Positions 51,074-58,742 of a stretch of 64,000 nucleotides of DNA are shown piece by piece. The position numbers were made by a program, and so were the translations under genes. The DNA comes from Margaritifera margaritifera. Taxonomy: Eukaryota; Mollusca; Bivalvia; Unionida; Margaritiferidae. A model generated the notes under the pieces. It saw nothing but the letters and a program-made list of their open reading frames with translations. It made no database searches and was not told where the DNA came from. Numbering within the stretch: the first letter of the stretch is position 1; each line of letters starts with the position of its first letter. The stretch spans positions 7,230,001-7,294,000 of the forward strand of contig JAQPZY010001695.1 in NCBI GenBank assembly GCA_029931535.1, read 5' to 3'.

Positions 51074-51369
51074 GATAGATAGAAGTCTGTAATTACCTCC
51101 AACAGATGGACTGTTCCTAATATTGCAGATAATAGTTGATTAATTAATATCACCAAATGAAAAGAAGTGATACCCATCTGTATTTTCAGGGAGATTCCGG
51201 GGGTCCATTGTCGTGTCGATACAACGGGCGGTTTTACCTGGTTGGAATTGTATCTTGGGGCCGAGAGGATTGCCAGCATATTGGTTACCCGAGTGTCTTC
51301 ACCCGGATGTCATCTTACACAGATTGGATTCATCGCATCACTGGAACAAACTCAGCAGGCACGGAGTGA
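29251..51369 (+). CDS. Secreted S1 serine protease with N-terminal six-cysteine domain (8 coding exons)
   Basis: The joined coding exons are 29251-29305, 41052-41210, 42003-42113, 43878-44058, 44944-45049, 46627-46894, 49994-50139 and 51190-51369. All seven introns are GT/AG and the phases (1,1,1,2,0,1,0) join without a break to 401 residues plus TGA. Residues 1-19 form a hydrophobic leader. Residues 30-66 hold six cysteines. Residues 72-108 are a Ser/Thr-rich linker with six consecutive Thr. The chymotrypsin-fold domain starts at Ile124 after Arg123. The triad is His165 (TAHC), Asp233 (DIAL) and Ser345 (GDSGGP). Cysteines are present for the 1-122, 42-58, 136-201, 168-182 and 191-220 pairs. 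S1-pocket positions 189/190/216/226 are Gly339, Pro340, Gly366 and Ser377, so the trypsin Asp189 is absent. A chymase- or elastase-like preference is inferred. The product is probably a secreted zymogen activated by a trypsin-like enzyme. Further exons inside the long first intron cannot be excluded. Confidence 0.9.
29489..29575 (+). repeat. Minisatellite, 28 bp x3 (protease intron 1)
   Basis: Unit AATTATTTAGGAACTAAGTA plus TATTTGGA, three copies. Confidence 0.9.
29867..29955 (+). repeat. Direct repeat, about 42 bp x2 (protease intron 1)
   Basis: GAAAATATAACAGGATAAAA followed by CATGAGAATCAAA and ACCAAT occurs twice. Confidence 0.9.
30371..30442 (+). repeat. (AT)n microsatellite (protease intron 1)
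   Basis: Alternating AT with one GATA interruption, followed by (TG)n. Confidence 0.97.
30744..30830 (+). repeat. Minisatellite, 29 bp x3 (protease intron 1)
   Basis: Unit AAAATAAGTACATACACCTA followed by GGTCCGTTA, three copies. Confidence 0.9.
31062..31660. repeat. Long fold-back element in protease intron 1
   Basis: Left arm 31062-31197 and right arm 31525-31660 are inverted copies of about 135 bp at roughly 80% by eye. The shared core is TACAGTCAAAGTC, CTTCATATTTC, TTCAATGTTAAC, TCATTTTCACATCTTTT. They are separated by about 330 bp. A MITE-like origin is likely. Confidence 0.65.
32459..32622 (-). mobile_element. tRNA-derived SINE (third family, minus copy)
   Basis: B box GGGTTCGAATCC (32577-32588, minus), followed by CTACCATCGGATC and a TTGAGCAATGCACTTTA-like segment. 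The tail is ACGGCACAGCAACAC-like in + orientation. It shares its body with the copies at 42.5 and 45.8 kb. It lies in protease intron 1. Confidence 0.75.
33145..33391. repeat. Fold-back element containing a 35-bp x3 minisatellite
   Basis: Left arm 33145-33210 and right arm 33330-33391 are imperfect inverted repeats (core GATTCACGAAGTCGTGAAGC versus the complement of CATGACTTCACGAATC). Exactly three 35-bp units starting GAAAATCGATTACACACTGC occupy 33196-33300. It lies in protease intron 1. Confidence 0.65.
33914..33990 (+). repeat. (GA)n microsatellite (protease intron 1)
   Basis: About 77 bp of alternating GA. Confidence 0.97.
35056..35241 (+). repeat. (ATTC)n with an internal (GTTC)n block (protease intron 1)
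   Basis: ATTC units flank a block of about ten GTTC units, so a single variant unit has been amplified inside the array. Confidence 0.97.
36159..36546 (+). repeat. Minisatellite, 25 bp x15 (protease intron 1)
   Basis: Unit TTTCCATTCTATATGAAGGC followed by ATCTG. C/T variants at the GGC/GGT position alternate. Confidence 0.95.
37303..38065. repeat. Fold-back / TIR element (about 760 bp) in protease intron 1
   Basis: Left arm 37303-37415 contains TTTGACTCTCTGAAAGAGAC. Right arm 37951-38065 contains its inverted counterpart GTCTCTTTCAGAGAGTCGAA, plus a shared TTTTTGGC-GACGAA segment. The interior has a long poly-T and no coding frame. Confidence 0.65.
41052..41210 (+). CDS. Protease exon 2: six-cysteine (defensin/clip-like) domain
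   Basis: This exon encodes residues 19-72, starting YMTPAVPLILCD. The cysteine spacing is C-x8-C-x3-C-x12-C-x8-CC, with the last two adjacent (Cys30, 39, 43, 56, 65, 66). This layout is shared by beta-defensin-like domains, including the C-terminal part of bivalve big defensins, and by arthropod clip domains. Both families pair 1-5, 2-4 and 3-6. The domain carries several Arg/His residues between Cys2 and Cys4. The acceptor is TTGCAG|GC and the donor is CAT|GTAAGT, both phase 1. A second acceptor 12 bp upstream (exon start 41040) would add Tyr-Val-Ala-Gly in frame. Reading past the donor gives a seventh Cys, but that belongs to the intron. Confidence 0.85.
42003..42113 (+). CDS. Protease exon 3: Thr/Ser-rich linker
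   Basis: This exon encodes residues 72-109. It has an acidic/Ser start (SGARSEDSG), six Thr in a row, then more Thr, and ends at PHGTRG. The acceptor is TTTACAG|AC and the donor is CGAG|GTAAAA, phase 1 on both sides, so this is a symmetric, skippable cassette. The composition suggests an O-glycosylated flexible spacer between the cysteine domain and the catalytic domain (inference). No cysteine is present. Confidence 0.85.
42498..42645 (+). mobile_element. tRNA-derived SINE (third family, 5'-truncated)
   Basis: B box GGTTCGAATCCT (42508-42519), then ACCATCGGACCAGC, TTGGGCAAGGCACTTTAC and a TTAAAGCAACAAACCAAGCC tail. The A box is not evident, so the copy looks 5'-truncated. It lies in protease intron 3, sense orientation. 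Confidence 0.75.
43096..43187 (+). repeat. (CATA)n microsatellite in protease intron 3
   Basis: About 90 bp with CGATACAT variants at the left side. Confidence 0.95.
43878..44058 (+). CDS. Protease exon 4: activation site and catalytic His
   Basis: The exon begins AVCGNP (Cys112, equivalent to Cys1 of chymotrypsinogen, which tethers the pro-region to Cys122). It continues RLRR|IVGG, the zymogen activation site, then WPWQVSL and Cys150, and ends WIVTTAHCF with the catalytic His165 and Cys166. The acceptor is TTCCAG|GT and the donor is AAAAG|GTGGGA. The exon is phase 1 to phase 2. The basic run before Ile124 predicts activation by a trypsin-like or furin-like enzyme. Confidence 0.95.
44585..44808 (+). 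mobile_element. Non-autonomous hAT-like element (224 bp) in protease intron 4
   Basis: It starts CAGTGGCGGCACGAG and ends CTCGCGCCTCCACTG, an imperfect terminal inverted repeat. It is flanked by TATCCAGG (44577-44584) and TATCAAGG (44809-44816), a 7/8 match as expected of an old 8-bp hAT target duplication. The interior has long G runs. It ends 135 bp before exon 5. Confidence 0.75.
44944..45049 (+). CDS. Protease exon 5: region between His57 and Asp102
   Basis: Phase 2 to phase 0. It encodes SFNNPMFWRAYIGE and then SLEILRIIK, which matches the usual S1-family strand order after AAHC (a W-x-x-x-x-G motif, then a V/I-x-x-I-I segment before the catalytic Asp). The acceptor follows a long T-rich tract (TTCTTCTCACAG). 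The donor is AAG|GTAAAT. An (AT)n tract and an hAT-like element lie just upstream in intron 4, and a (TC)n tract starts 35 bp downstream. Confidence 0.9.
45084..45140 (+). repeat. (TC)n microsatellite in protease intron 5
   Basis: About 57 bp, starting 35 bp after the exon 5 donor. Confidence 0.97.
45811..46000 (+). mobile_element. tRNA-derived SINE (third family, full-length-like)
   Basis: A box TGAGGCTCAGTAGCCTAGGC (from 45813), B box GGTTCGAATTCC (45859-45870), then CACCATCGGATCAGC, TTGGGCAAAGCACTTTAC and a tail of AAACACAAACCCAACC. This is the most complete of the three copies. It lies in protease intron 5, sense orientation. Confidence 0.8.
46627..46894 (+). CDS. Protease exon 6: catalytic Asp and extended 122-136 loop
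   Basis: The exon begins HENFESL. It has an Asp/Asn-rich insertion, then RYAHDIALVEL with the catalytic Asp233, PICLPP with Cys254, and CWVTGWGET with Cys284. The stretch between Cys254 and Cys284 is 29 residues (Pro-, Asn- and Asp-rich), longer than in pancreatic trypsins. The acceptor is TTTCAG|CAT and the donor is AAAG|GTAAAT, phase 0 to phase 1. Confidence 0.95.
47380..48855. mobile_element. 1.48 kb inverted-repeat element in protease intron 6
   Basis: The left end CTCGTTCAACCAGAATATCG (47380) and the right end, read on the minus strand as CTCGTTCAACCAGATTATCT (48855 backwards), are terminal inverted repeats of about 27 bp. Just inside the left end is a short palindromic segment. The interior shares two blocks with 24.3-25.0 kb. 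No transposase was recognised, so it is probably non-autonomous. Confidence 0.65.
49470..49690. mobile_element. Double-hairpin MITE, copy A (221 bp) in protease intron 6
   Basis: TACCGTCTATACTCGCG at the left and its inverted complement CGCGAGTATAGACGGTA at the right bound the element. Inside are two 65-bp near-perfect palindromes (49506-49570 and 49590-49654), each centred on CGCATAATGCG or CGCATTATGCG, separated by 19 bp. The ends allow a TA target duplication as in Tc1/mariner-type insertion (inference). Confidence 0.85.
49806..49993 (+). repeat. Tandem repeat, 64/65 bp x3, ending at exon 7
   Basis: Unit GGGAAAAGACTCAATATCAT ... ATACACGTTTTTATAACAACAG. Starts at 49806, 49870 and 49935. 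The last unit supplies the exon 7 acceptor. Confidence 0.95.
49994..50139 (+). CDS. Protease exon 7: residues up to the S1 pocket
   Basis: It encodes SGEQLARYLREV, SECGRQW (Cys318), an N-F-T glycosylation sequon at Asn328, TVCF (Cys332) and EGKGPCQ, where the last residues line the S1 pocket. Gly339 stands where trypsin has Asp189. The loop between Cys332 and Cys341 is eight residues, two shorter than in trypsin. The acceptor ACAACAG|AT lies at the end of a 64/65-bp tandem repeat, so near-identical AGs exist at 49863-49864 and 49927-49928. The donor is CAG|GTCAAT, phase 0. Confidence 0.92.
50496..50571 (+). repeat. (CA)n(TA)n microsatellite in protease intron 7
   Basis: A CA tract running into a TA tract. 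Confidence 0.97.
50575..50995 (-). pseudogene. Retroelement 3' fragment inside protease intron 7
   Basis: The minus strand reads ILLELTVPWEARMEEAHKRK, then W-x-x-x-x-E-C-Q-x-x-GW, then a VGCRGF-like motif and a W-x-x-KRED segment in other frames. This resembles the region after the reverse transcriptase domain in a widespread animal LINE group (recognised from memory of the family). Stops and frameshifts break it. It is GC-richer than its surroundings and is bounded by (AT)n at 51000-51070 and by an (AC)n(AT)n tract at 50496-50570. Confidence 0.65.
51000..51071 (+). repeat. (AT)n microsatellite in protease intron 7
   Basis: About 72 bp, about 120 bp upstream of exon 8. Confidence 0.97.
51190..51369 (+). 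CDS. Protease exon 8: catalytic Ser and C-terminus
   Basis: The acceptor TTTTCAG|GGA opens directly on GDSGGP with the catalytic Ser345. Cys351, LVGIVSWG, Cys370, PSVFTRM and YTDWI follow, and TGA is reached 59 codons in. Residue 226 is Ser377 where trypsin has Gly. The C-terminal tail after the last helix is short (TGTNSAGTE), with no membrane anchor or extra domain. Confidence 0.97.
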   Translation, partial: GDSGGPLSCRYNGRFYLVGIVSWGREDCQHIGYPSVFTRMSSYTDWIHRITGTNSAGTE

Positions 51370-51592
51370 ATGCACAATCTTTTCGATATACTGGTTGTGT
51401 TTTTATGCAATTTGCAATGAACCGGTCTTGGAGTCTTTCAGGGACGTCAGTGTGATATTTGTTTGACTAAAGGAAAACACAGATTGAACAGATCTGTGAT
51501 TCCTAATTTTATAGTGTTTTTAAACTAAGAGATGTTACCTACAAGAATATATTTCTACATTGTTTCAGAATACGTGTATATGTATTTCATGT

Positions 51593-51593
51593 A

Positions 51594-51598
<5 letters not shown>
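51593..51598 (+). terminator. Candidate polyadenylation signal of the protease gene
   Basis: AATAAA lies 224 bp after the stop codon. It merges into a run of about 30 A, so a real cleavage site or a genomic A-tract are both possible. No earlier canonical AATAAA is visible after 51369. Confidence 0.45.
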
Positions 51599-51626
<28 letters not shown>

Positions 51627-52399
51627 TGAAGTAAGTAAAAAATATGATTGTACTGTTTAAAATTGTGAGTGTAATGCAATCTTTGGACTGTATGTAAACT
51701 GTATGCTACACATCGTACGATTACCACGCCTTTGTAAAATCATGAAGTAGCAAATATTTTTTGTTTCCTGTTTACATAGGTTTATATAGGTATGAAATAC
51801 CTATGAAATTTATTCTTAAATAACATTTGAATATATCTAATTCATGTTCGTATTCTCGTCTAAGTGCAAACTACCTTCTTTGTTTTACTTGTCAAAAAAA
51901 AAAAAAAAAAAAAAAAACGCTTTGAAGAATACATATTAAGGTGCCAAAATATTGCACCTTCAACTTTCATGAATGTTCTTTCTCAAATGACCATCATCGA
52001 TATTTGGGTTAATTAGGCTACATGACTCACACAGAAACACCCATTTGCACACATACTTTCAAAGGGCTAGTTTATTACGTTTAATCATCACAATCCTCTG
52101 CAATACGTGCAATACACGAAGGGCTCTACAATCTCTCCCAAGACTTAAGTTCTGTTGATTAGATCAATTTATGCAATTCACTACGAGAACAAATCTTGAC
52201 CTTATCTATAGAAAGACTTTATGCCAGTATTTGTTTGGGTTTTTTTATGCTTGTGGTGGTGGTGGTGGTGGGGGGGGGGATGTGCATATACTGTTGACTA
52301 CATATACACCCGAGACTAAATTATCTGTATAGAGACCAACATATTTTAACACGCTTTCGATAATTGACTGAGTGGCCATTACAGGTTATTTTGAATTAT

Positions 52400-53970
52400 C
52401 GAAACAAGTAAGATGCAATCTGTTTTAGCTAAATGTAATCATAATTTTATGTCATTGGGACAAAGATTGTAGGATTCTAGTTCTTTCATAAGATTTTTTG
52501 AAATACAATCGGGATCCTGGTGTGACAAAATGATTGCACTCTCATCTGCATATAATAAAACTTTGCAATCAGAACGTATGCTTGTTACCATATAATTCAC
52601 ATAACACAAAGAGAAGAGGTCCTAAAATATTACCCTGAGGTACAACAAATGATATTGTCAAAGGTTCGGAGTCTGTATTGTTAACACTGATAATGTGTTG
52701 TCTGTTGCCATCCTATAGACGTAGCTTCTATTACAAACATTTTTTTTACACAATATATCATGATTCACTGTGTCGAAAGTCGAACATAGTCGAACATGAT
52801 CATTTCAGTGCAGAAACCTGTGGATGTCTGAACCTTAATATGATCAAAATGATGTATCAAAGATGTATTAAAGATGTATCAAAGATGTAGAAGATGTATC
52901 AAAGATGTAGAAGATGTATCAAACACACGTCGTTGGAATAGATTCCACTAAAACCCGACTGTAGTTCACAGCGCAAATTATTGTTAGTGAAAATGTATCG
53001 AAAGCTTTCTGTAAGTCGAACATGATCATTTCAGTGCAGAAACCTGTGGATGTCTGAACCTTAATATGATCAAAAAGATGTATCAAAGATGTAAAAGATG
53101 TATCAAAGATGTAGAAGATGTATCAAAGATGTAGAAGATGTATCAAACACACGTCGTTGGAATACATTCCACTAAACCCGACTGTAGTTCACAGCCCAAA
53201 TTATTGTTAGTGAAAATGTTTCCAAGTTGAATAAAGGGCTTTCTCAAGAATCAGGGACACAATACTGAGTATACTAACAGGCCTGTAATTGCTTGCATCA
53301 GCCCTACAATCATTGTTGCAAATAGATCGAACCCTATCTAATTTCAGTTCCTCAGGCACAATACCACTTGATATAGACAGGTTAACAACAAAAGTACATG
53401 TAATTGGAATCGTCAAAACGTTGGAACCATCTTTTAGAAACCTTGCTGGGATATTGTTAAGGCCTGTACAAACTTGCTGGGATATTGTCAGGGCCTGTCC
53501 TTTGCATGTATTAAGGTTGCTCAAGTCTTTGTAAAAGAAATCCTCACTACAGATTGAAGTTGGAGTGTGTTATTATGAACATTTCTTACCGTGTAAAACT
53601 CTTTAAACAGGTTAAATCTGTGGTAGATGCATTTGAAGATGGTGGTAATTTCTCATTGAGAATAGATACTGCATTAGAGAAGAGGTTGTTAAAATGATTT
53701 GCAATACCCACAGGTCATGACAATTGCTACCATCAATAGTCAAAACAACATTAGCATTATGTTTTGGCTAACTGTAGCCGAGGGACATAAATTGTTACCA
53801 TAACTTTTTGGGGCTGTTTTTATTGTCTTCAGCTCTGTTACAAAATTAAATAAGTGTTGCTTCTCTAACATCTCTCTGCATCTGATTTATAACTGCAAAA
53901 ATTATATACACACCAGCATTAGTTTTGTCTTTCCTATAGATGTTAAAAAACTGATTTCTCTATTTTTAAA
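52400..53970 (-). pseudogene. Degraded non-LTR retrotransposon (LINE) reverse transcriptase
   Basis: Going down the minus strand: a region like LWQQFMSLGYS (about 53.8 kb), then IPARFLKDG and NYRPVSIL (53.2-53.5 kb), motif A as FDLQKAFD (52997-53020), QSGFSGIYSNDVCLIHL (about 52.9-53.2 kb), VPQGNILGPLLF (about 52632) and YADE in place of YADD (52541-52552). These are in the order expected for a jockey/CR1-like RT. The copy is broken by frameshifts, stops and a 226-bp internal tandem duplication. Confidence 0.85.
52788..53219 (+). repeat. 226-bp tandem duplication inside the LINE remnant
   Basis: AGTCGAACATGATCATTTCA begins both copies (52788 and 53014). Each copy contains a short AGATGTATCAAAGATGTAGA array and ends near TTAGTGAAAATGT. 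Confidence 0.9.
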
Positions 53971-54136
53971 TTATTATTTTTTTTATTAATTTGTATTTCG
54001 TCCAGAAAACATCTCTTTATGGATGTTGAGGATGGAAATGCTAGGTGATTTTTTCCCCATCCGCTTGAAATGTGTTATTTTAAAAGGTCGAAGTTCAGAA
54101 CCGGTTGGTCGCTCGTAGGGGGTAGATAGCATGTTC

Positions 54137-54357
54137 TACCGTATATACTCACATATAAATTCATACCAACTGCAAACTGCTTTGACCCAGATCTGCCGGC
54201 GCATTATGCGCCGGTAGATCTGGGTCTATGCAGTTTGTAAGGACTAATCAGTAGAACAAACAACATAGACCCTGATCTGCCGGCGCATTATGCGACGGCA
54301 GATCAGGGTCTAGGTTGTTTGCATTTGGACCTGTATTATACACGAGTATATACGGTA
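54137..54357. mobile_element. Double-hairpin MITE, copy B (221 bp), opposite orientation
   Basis: Same family and identical length as the copy at 49.5 kb, with the two distinct hairpins in reverse order (54173-54237 and 54257-54321, 65 bp each, 19 bp apart). The ends are TACCGTATATACTCAC and CGAGTATATACGGTA. It lies 3 kb downstream of the protease gene. Confidence 0.85.
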
Positions 54358-54899
54358 CATATCAATTATGATTGGTCGAGTAGGTGCAAGTTACCTGTAG
54401 TTATCAATCTGTACTAAACAAGGTCTGAATAAAAAAATCATATATTTGTCAGTCACGTGGTGTACTGAATAGTAGACTAAGAAGATTCCTTCTGTAGCCA
54501 ATTTAACATTGACAGGTAGTCAATTAGGTGTTAAGCTTCACCTGTCAATCAATGTGCCAGGCAGCTTCCTATGTCTAACAGCCAATCAGATCACGACAAA
54601 GAAATGTTTTCTGAATGAAAGCCAAATTCAGATTGAAGGAAAGGTGCAACCCTCCCTTTTATCGTGTGGCCTCTGCCTTAGTATAGATTAACTCAGCAAA
54701 ATTAATAATAATTTACGTGAAAATGTTTACTCTCACAAAGTCTCCATGTTGAAAGCATAACATTTTGTATTTGATAATTCACCTTTTGGAACGATATGTA
54801 TAACTAGTTGACCTATATATAAAAAAATGTTAACATGTAAATTAAAATTTTATCTTATTTTAATTAAATTTTAACTAACTTCCAATTCCTGCAGCAGTG

Positions 54900-54957
54900 G
54901 TGATGGGGGTGGGAGGGGGGAGGGGGTGGGGGGGGAGGTTGCAGGTGGGGGATATTG
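54900..54957 (+). other. G-quadruplex-capable G-run cluster
   Basis: Seven or more runs of three to eight G within 58 bases, on the + strand, in otherwise AT-rich sequence. Confidence 0.6.
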
Positions 54958-55667
54958 GTTTTGATTTTAGAGGAAAATATTTTCTTCCCTAAGGGCTAAG
55001 CATATTATTCAGATCTACAATTGCAACTTTCCTAAGACTTTGTATGTGAGTTGTGTGCGAGTTGCTCAGCGAAAAAATGTGTATGTCACCGATCCCCATT
55101 TGAGATACAGTGGCGCAATCTACGATTGGTCGGGGGGCAACCTGAGAAAATAATAGATTGATACACGAACAAAATTCTATATAAATAAGGATGTTGATGG
55201 ACAGAGTTTGTGTTCATCGTAAGTTGTGAACGTTTCTGTGGTGTTTTAATCATAAGTGTGCTAATTATAGTTATTACGCGTAAAAAAATAGTCCAAATTG
55301 AGAAAGATACATATAAAACACAATACTTACAAATCTACACTTGAAATTTTGCCAAAACTTTCGGTAGAGTGAGATAATAACTAGCTGATTAAAATTAACT
55401 GAGAAAATCGATATGTCATTGACCTTGCAGAAAAACGCCGCATCGAAATATGGCAATCGGCAGTCATTTGTGTGGTGCAGAACGTTATTTATGACATATG
55501 CTGTGAAGCAGGAACGTGCAAAAATGTGTACAGAGTGTCATGTCGTTATTTAGCATAAAATCAAAACTTTACGCTAGTTAATATCCAGTATTCAATTAAA
55601 ACAATATTTTTGGAATAGTCTCATTTTATACAATAACAAATAATGTCTCCCACCGCAAAACGATATA

Positions 55668-55668
55668 A

Positions 55669-55741
<73 letters not shown>

Positions 55742-55755
55742 CATATATATATATG
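55668..55755 (+). repeat. (AT)n microsatellite
   Basis: Alternating AT with a CATACAT interruption. Confidence 0.97.
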
Positions 55756-56274
55756 GACAACAAGCAAAGTTGTTATTCTTACCTTGATCATAATAAGCTA
55801 AAACTAGTTCCAGTTTGCTTGATTTTGTAATCAAGATTATTTTTTTTCATACAAACTTTGTTCTTCTTAGCTATATTAATCATCGACTGACACGTCATGA
55901 ATCTTAATTACTATAAAACATTTAAATTTATAAGGAACAGGTAATTTTTTTTTTTTACAATTGCCTGTATCGTCAGGCTCATATTATTTTTTTAAAATAA
56001 TAAATTGTGTTTTAACGAATTTAAGCCCACAAAAATGCGTCTATGATTTTCTCTTCTATTCCACAGATCGAGTGAGTGAATTGACCATTTTCTTTGTTGT
56101 TACATTCCATTTTCACAGTAGCATGCCCTGTAAATGCATTTTAGCCTGTACAATTATATGTAGATAACAACATTTTCATTTAAAACAATAACGACGACTT
56201 TTTCCCATATTTTGCACATCTGTACAAACAGGCGAAAACTCGGCGATACATATCATTCTCACAAATAAGACAAC

Positions 56275-56309
<35 letters not shown>

Positions 56310-58251
56310 AGTTAAAAATTTGTGGAAAGAAGTAAATGACTGTTTATAAAATAATTTAAATTTAATTCTTGACCTCAATTTCAAAATTGTAATCTTGAGA
56401 AATTCAATTAGAATATACATTATTAACCTTATTTTCAATTTTGCGAAAACAAATTCTACCTCACCAAACTTTTTTCCCTCTCTTTCTCTGTATTTTTTCT
56501 CTCCTTTTCTTATTTATAAAACAAATATCTGTTACGTATCTTTTCACTTTTTTGGCCATGACTATATTGACACTGTTTGCATGTGTTATTATTATGTAGT
56601 ACATTTAAGCTAGTTAGAATCAATTATCAAAATGTGATGTATTGTATATTGATGTATGAAGTGTTTGTGTACCATTCAATATTATTTAAATGTTAAATTT
56701 TTAAAAAAAATTCTCGGTGATATAAAAGATAGTATATACTCCACGTATGTATAAATGTATAAATTTCCATTGATTACTTTCAAATCTCCCGTGTATATCT
56801 GTCTGTTCGTCCATCCGACTGTTACTTCATCTCATTTTCTCTCTCTGTCTAGCAACATTGCGTGGCTTTTGTTAGCAAGATGAAACCTTTATTTAACGTT
56901 ATTCAGCCTTTCCGAGTGACCAATGAACATTTTTAATAACGGTCAGAAAATCAAGATTATGGTAACGACATGATAATTGAAAGTGTCTATTGTACTCAAA
57001 ATCTTGCATCACTCATGCGTGTATACATGTGCAACAGCCTCTTTCCCGCAACTCTGATTCATACATCGATTGATCAGTACTCAAATTAACTGAATAATTA
57101 GTCACTTTGGTCCCTCTGTGGCATAAATTTCAAAATAAATCAGAAGTCGCCTTTGTTTCTCAGTGATCTATGGTTTGTTTGAACGTTCAGCTTCCTTCTC
57201 TTTCTCGTTATAACACTTTACATCTCTCTTTTGATTGTGGCGCTGTTTTCGAAAAAAACCATGACAGGTATCTGACGCCGCGACGTATAAATTATGACGT
57301 CGTCTAATATTTCGCATCAGGATGCGCCTAAACAATATTTTGATTTGTCTGTAATAGAAATATACTGAATTTCAAATACGCATTTTTTCAAGACATTTAC
57401 AATAAATTTGAAATATAGAGGATTTTAACATTATGTCTCAGTTTTTGTCTAAATGTATAATGTTGTTTGTTGATTTTTTTTCTTCTTTTCCCTATGGTAA
57501 TAATCCAAGCATGTACAACCTACAGCCCGCGGCCTGCTTTTATCCGGTTACATTTACATCATACATTTAAAAATCATTATCCGGCCTGCGCCCTGGATGA
57601 AGATGCTCAGGCTTGTGTTATTCAAAGGTACATATGACGTCTTTCATTCAATTATTTTGTCTTGACAATAAACACAGACGAAATTCCATCTCTAGCAAGA
57701 GAATCGTGGATCAATTGAGCTTATGAAGATGGAAAAGGTATAATTGCATGTAGTTATACTTCCAAGTACATATTTAACATAAAATATTTGTTTGGTTTCA
57801 ATTTTTTAAAATTTTTTAAAATTTTTTTTGGTAACGTTGATGACGACCCATGCAAGTGGGGACATACAGATGTATATATGCTGTAATGTATTAATTATTA
57901 GCCAATAAAATTCTAGTAAATTTACATACATGTCTGTCTTTGTGCTTCAAATTTCTTCAAAACTTGAGGTACGTAAGGTTTCAGTTACTAATTATTTTGA
58001 CTATCAATCAACCCACCTTGAAAGGGAGGGGGGAAAACGGATATAGAAGGATGGTCCAACAGACAGGAATAGAGAATTGCATATTGGATTTGCAATTTCA
58101 GGACTATATTCATTTATTTCAGTTAGTTACGTAAACCTAAATTCTTATAAATTACCCAAATCGATATTAATATAGATTGAAATGTCGTTAGGTGAGAAAC
58201 ATTTATTCGTCACCGTATATTCAGCATTGTGTTGACATGCCGTTAAAGCCT

Positions 58252-58470
58252 AATACATACATACATACATACATACATACATACATGCATACATACATAC
58301 ATACATACATACATACATACATACATACATACATACATACATACATACATACACACACATACATACATACGTACGTACGTACGTACGTACATACATACAT
58401 ACATACATACATACATACATACATACATACATACACACACGTACGCACGCACACACATGCATACATACAT
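58252..58470 (+). repeat. (CATA)n microsatellite
   Basis: Complement of the TATG motif, with a (GTAC)n-like GTACGTACGTAC core and CACACA interruptions. Confidence 0.97.
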
Positions 58471-58587
58471 AAATACTATTTAAATTCTGAGAACCATGAT
58501 TAGGCTGTTTGACAGGAATTGTCATTGCTAAGAATGTTTAGCGACCAGAATGAAACTGCATTGACAAAAGTCGGAAAATCTATTTTT

Positions 58588-58738
58588 GATAAAACCTTTT
58601 CATTCCAAATAGTAATAACCTGAAAAATAGTAATTCATTCCAAATAGTAATAACCCGAAAAATATTAATTCATTCCAAATAGTAATAACCTGAAAAATAG
58701 TAATGCATTCCAAATAGTAATAACCTGAAAAATAGTAA
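58588..58738 (+). repeat. Minisatellite, 35 bp x4
   Basis: Unit CATTCCAAATAGTAATAACC followed by TGAAAAATAGTAATT. It abuts the 3' part of the mariner remnant. Confidence 0.9.
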
Positions 58739-58742
58739 CGGA

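Larger units (their letters stand above)
54360..58245. other. No gene recognised
   Basis: AT-rich. It holds the G-run cluster at 54.9 kb, (AT)n at 55.7 kb, (AAT)n at about 56273-56308 and a possible hAT end at 57.51 kb. Open frames lack any family signature. Confidence 0.45.

Noticed and set aside
50836..51078. 80-codon + frame ending in Ile-Tyr repeats
   Set aside because: It runs antisense to the retroelement fragment and into an (AT)n tract.
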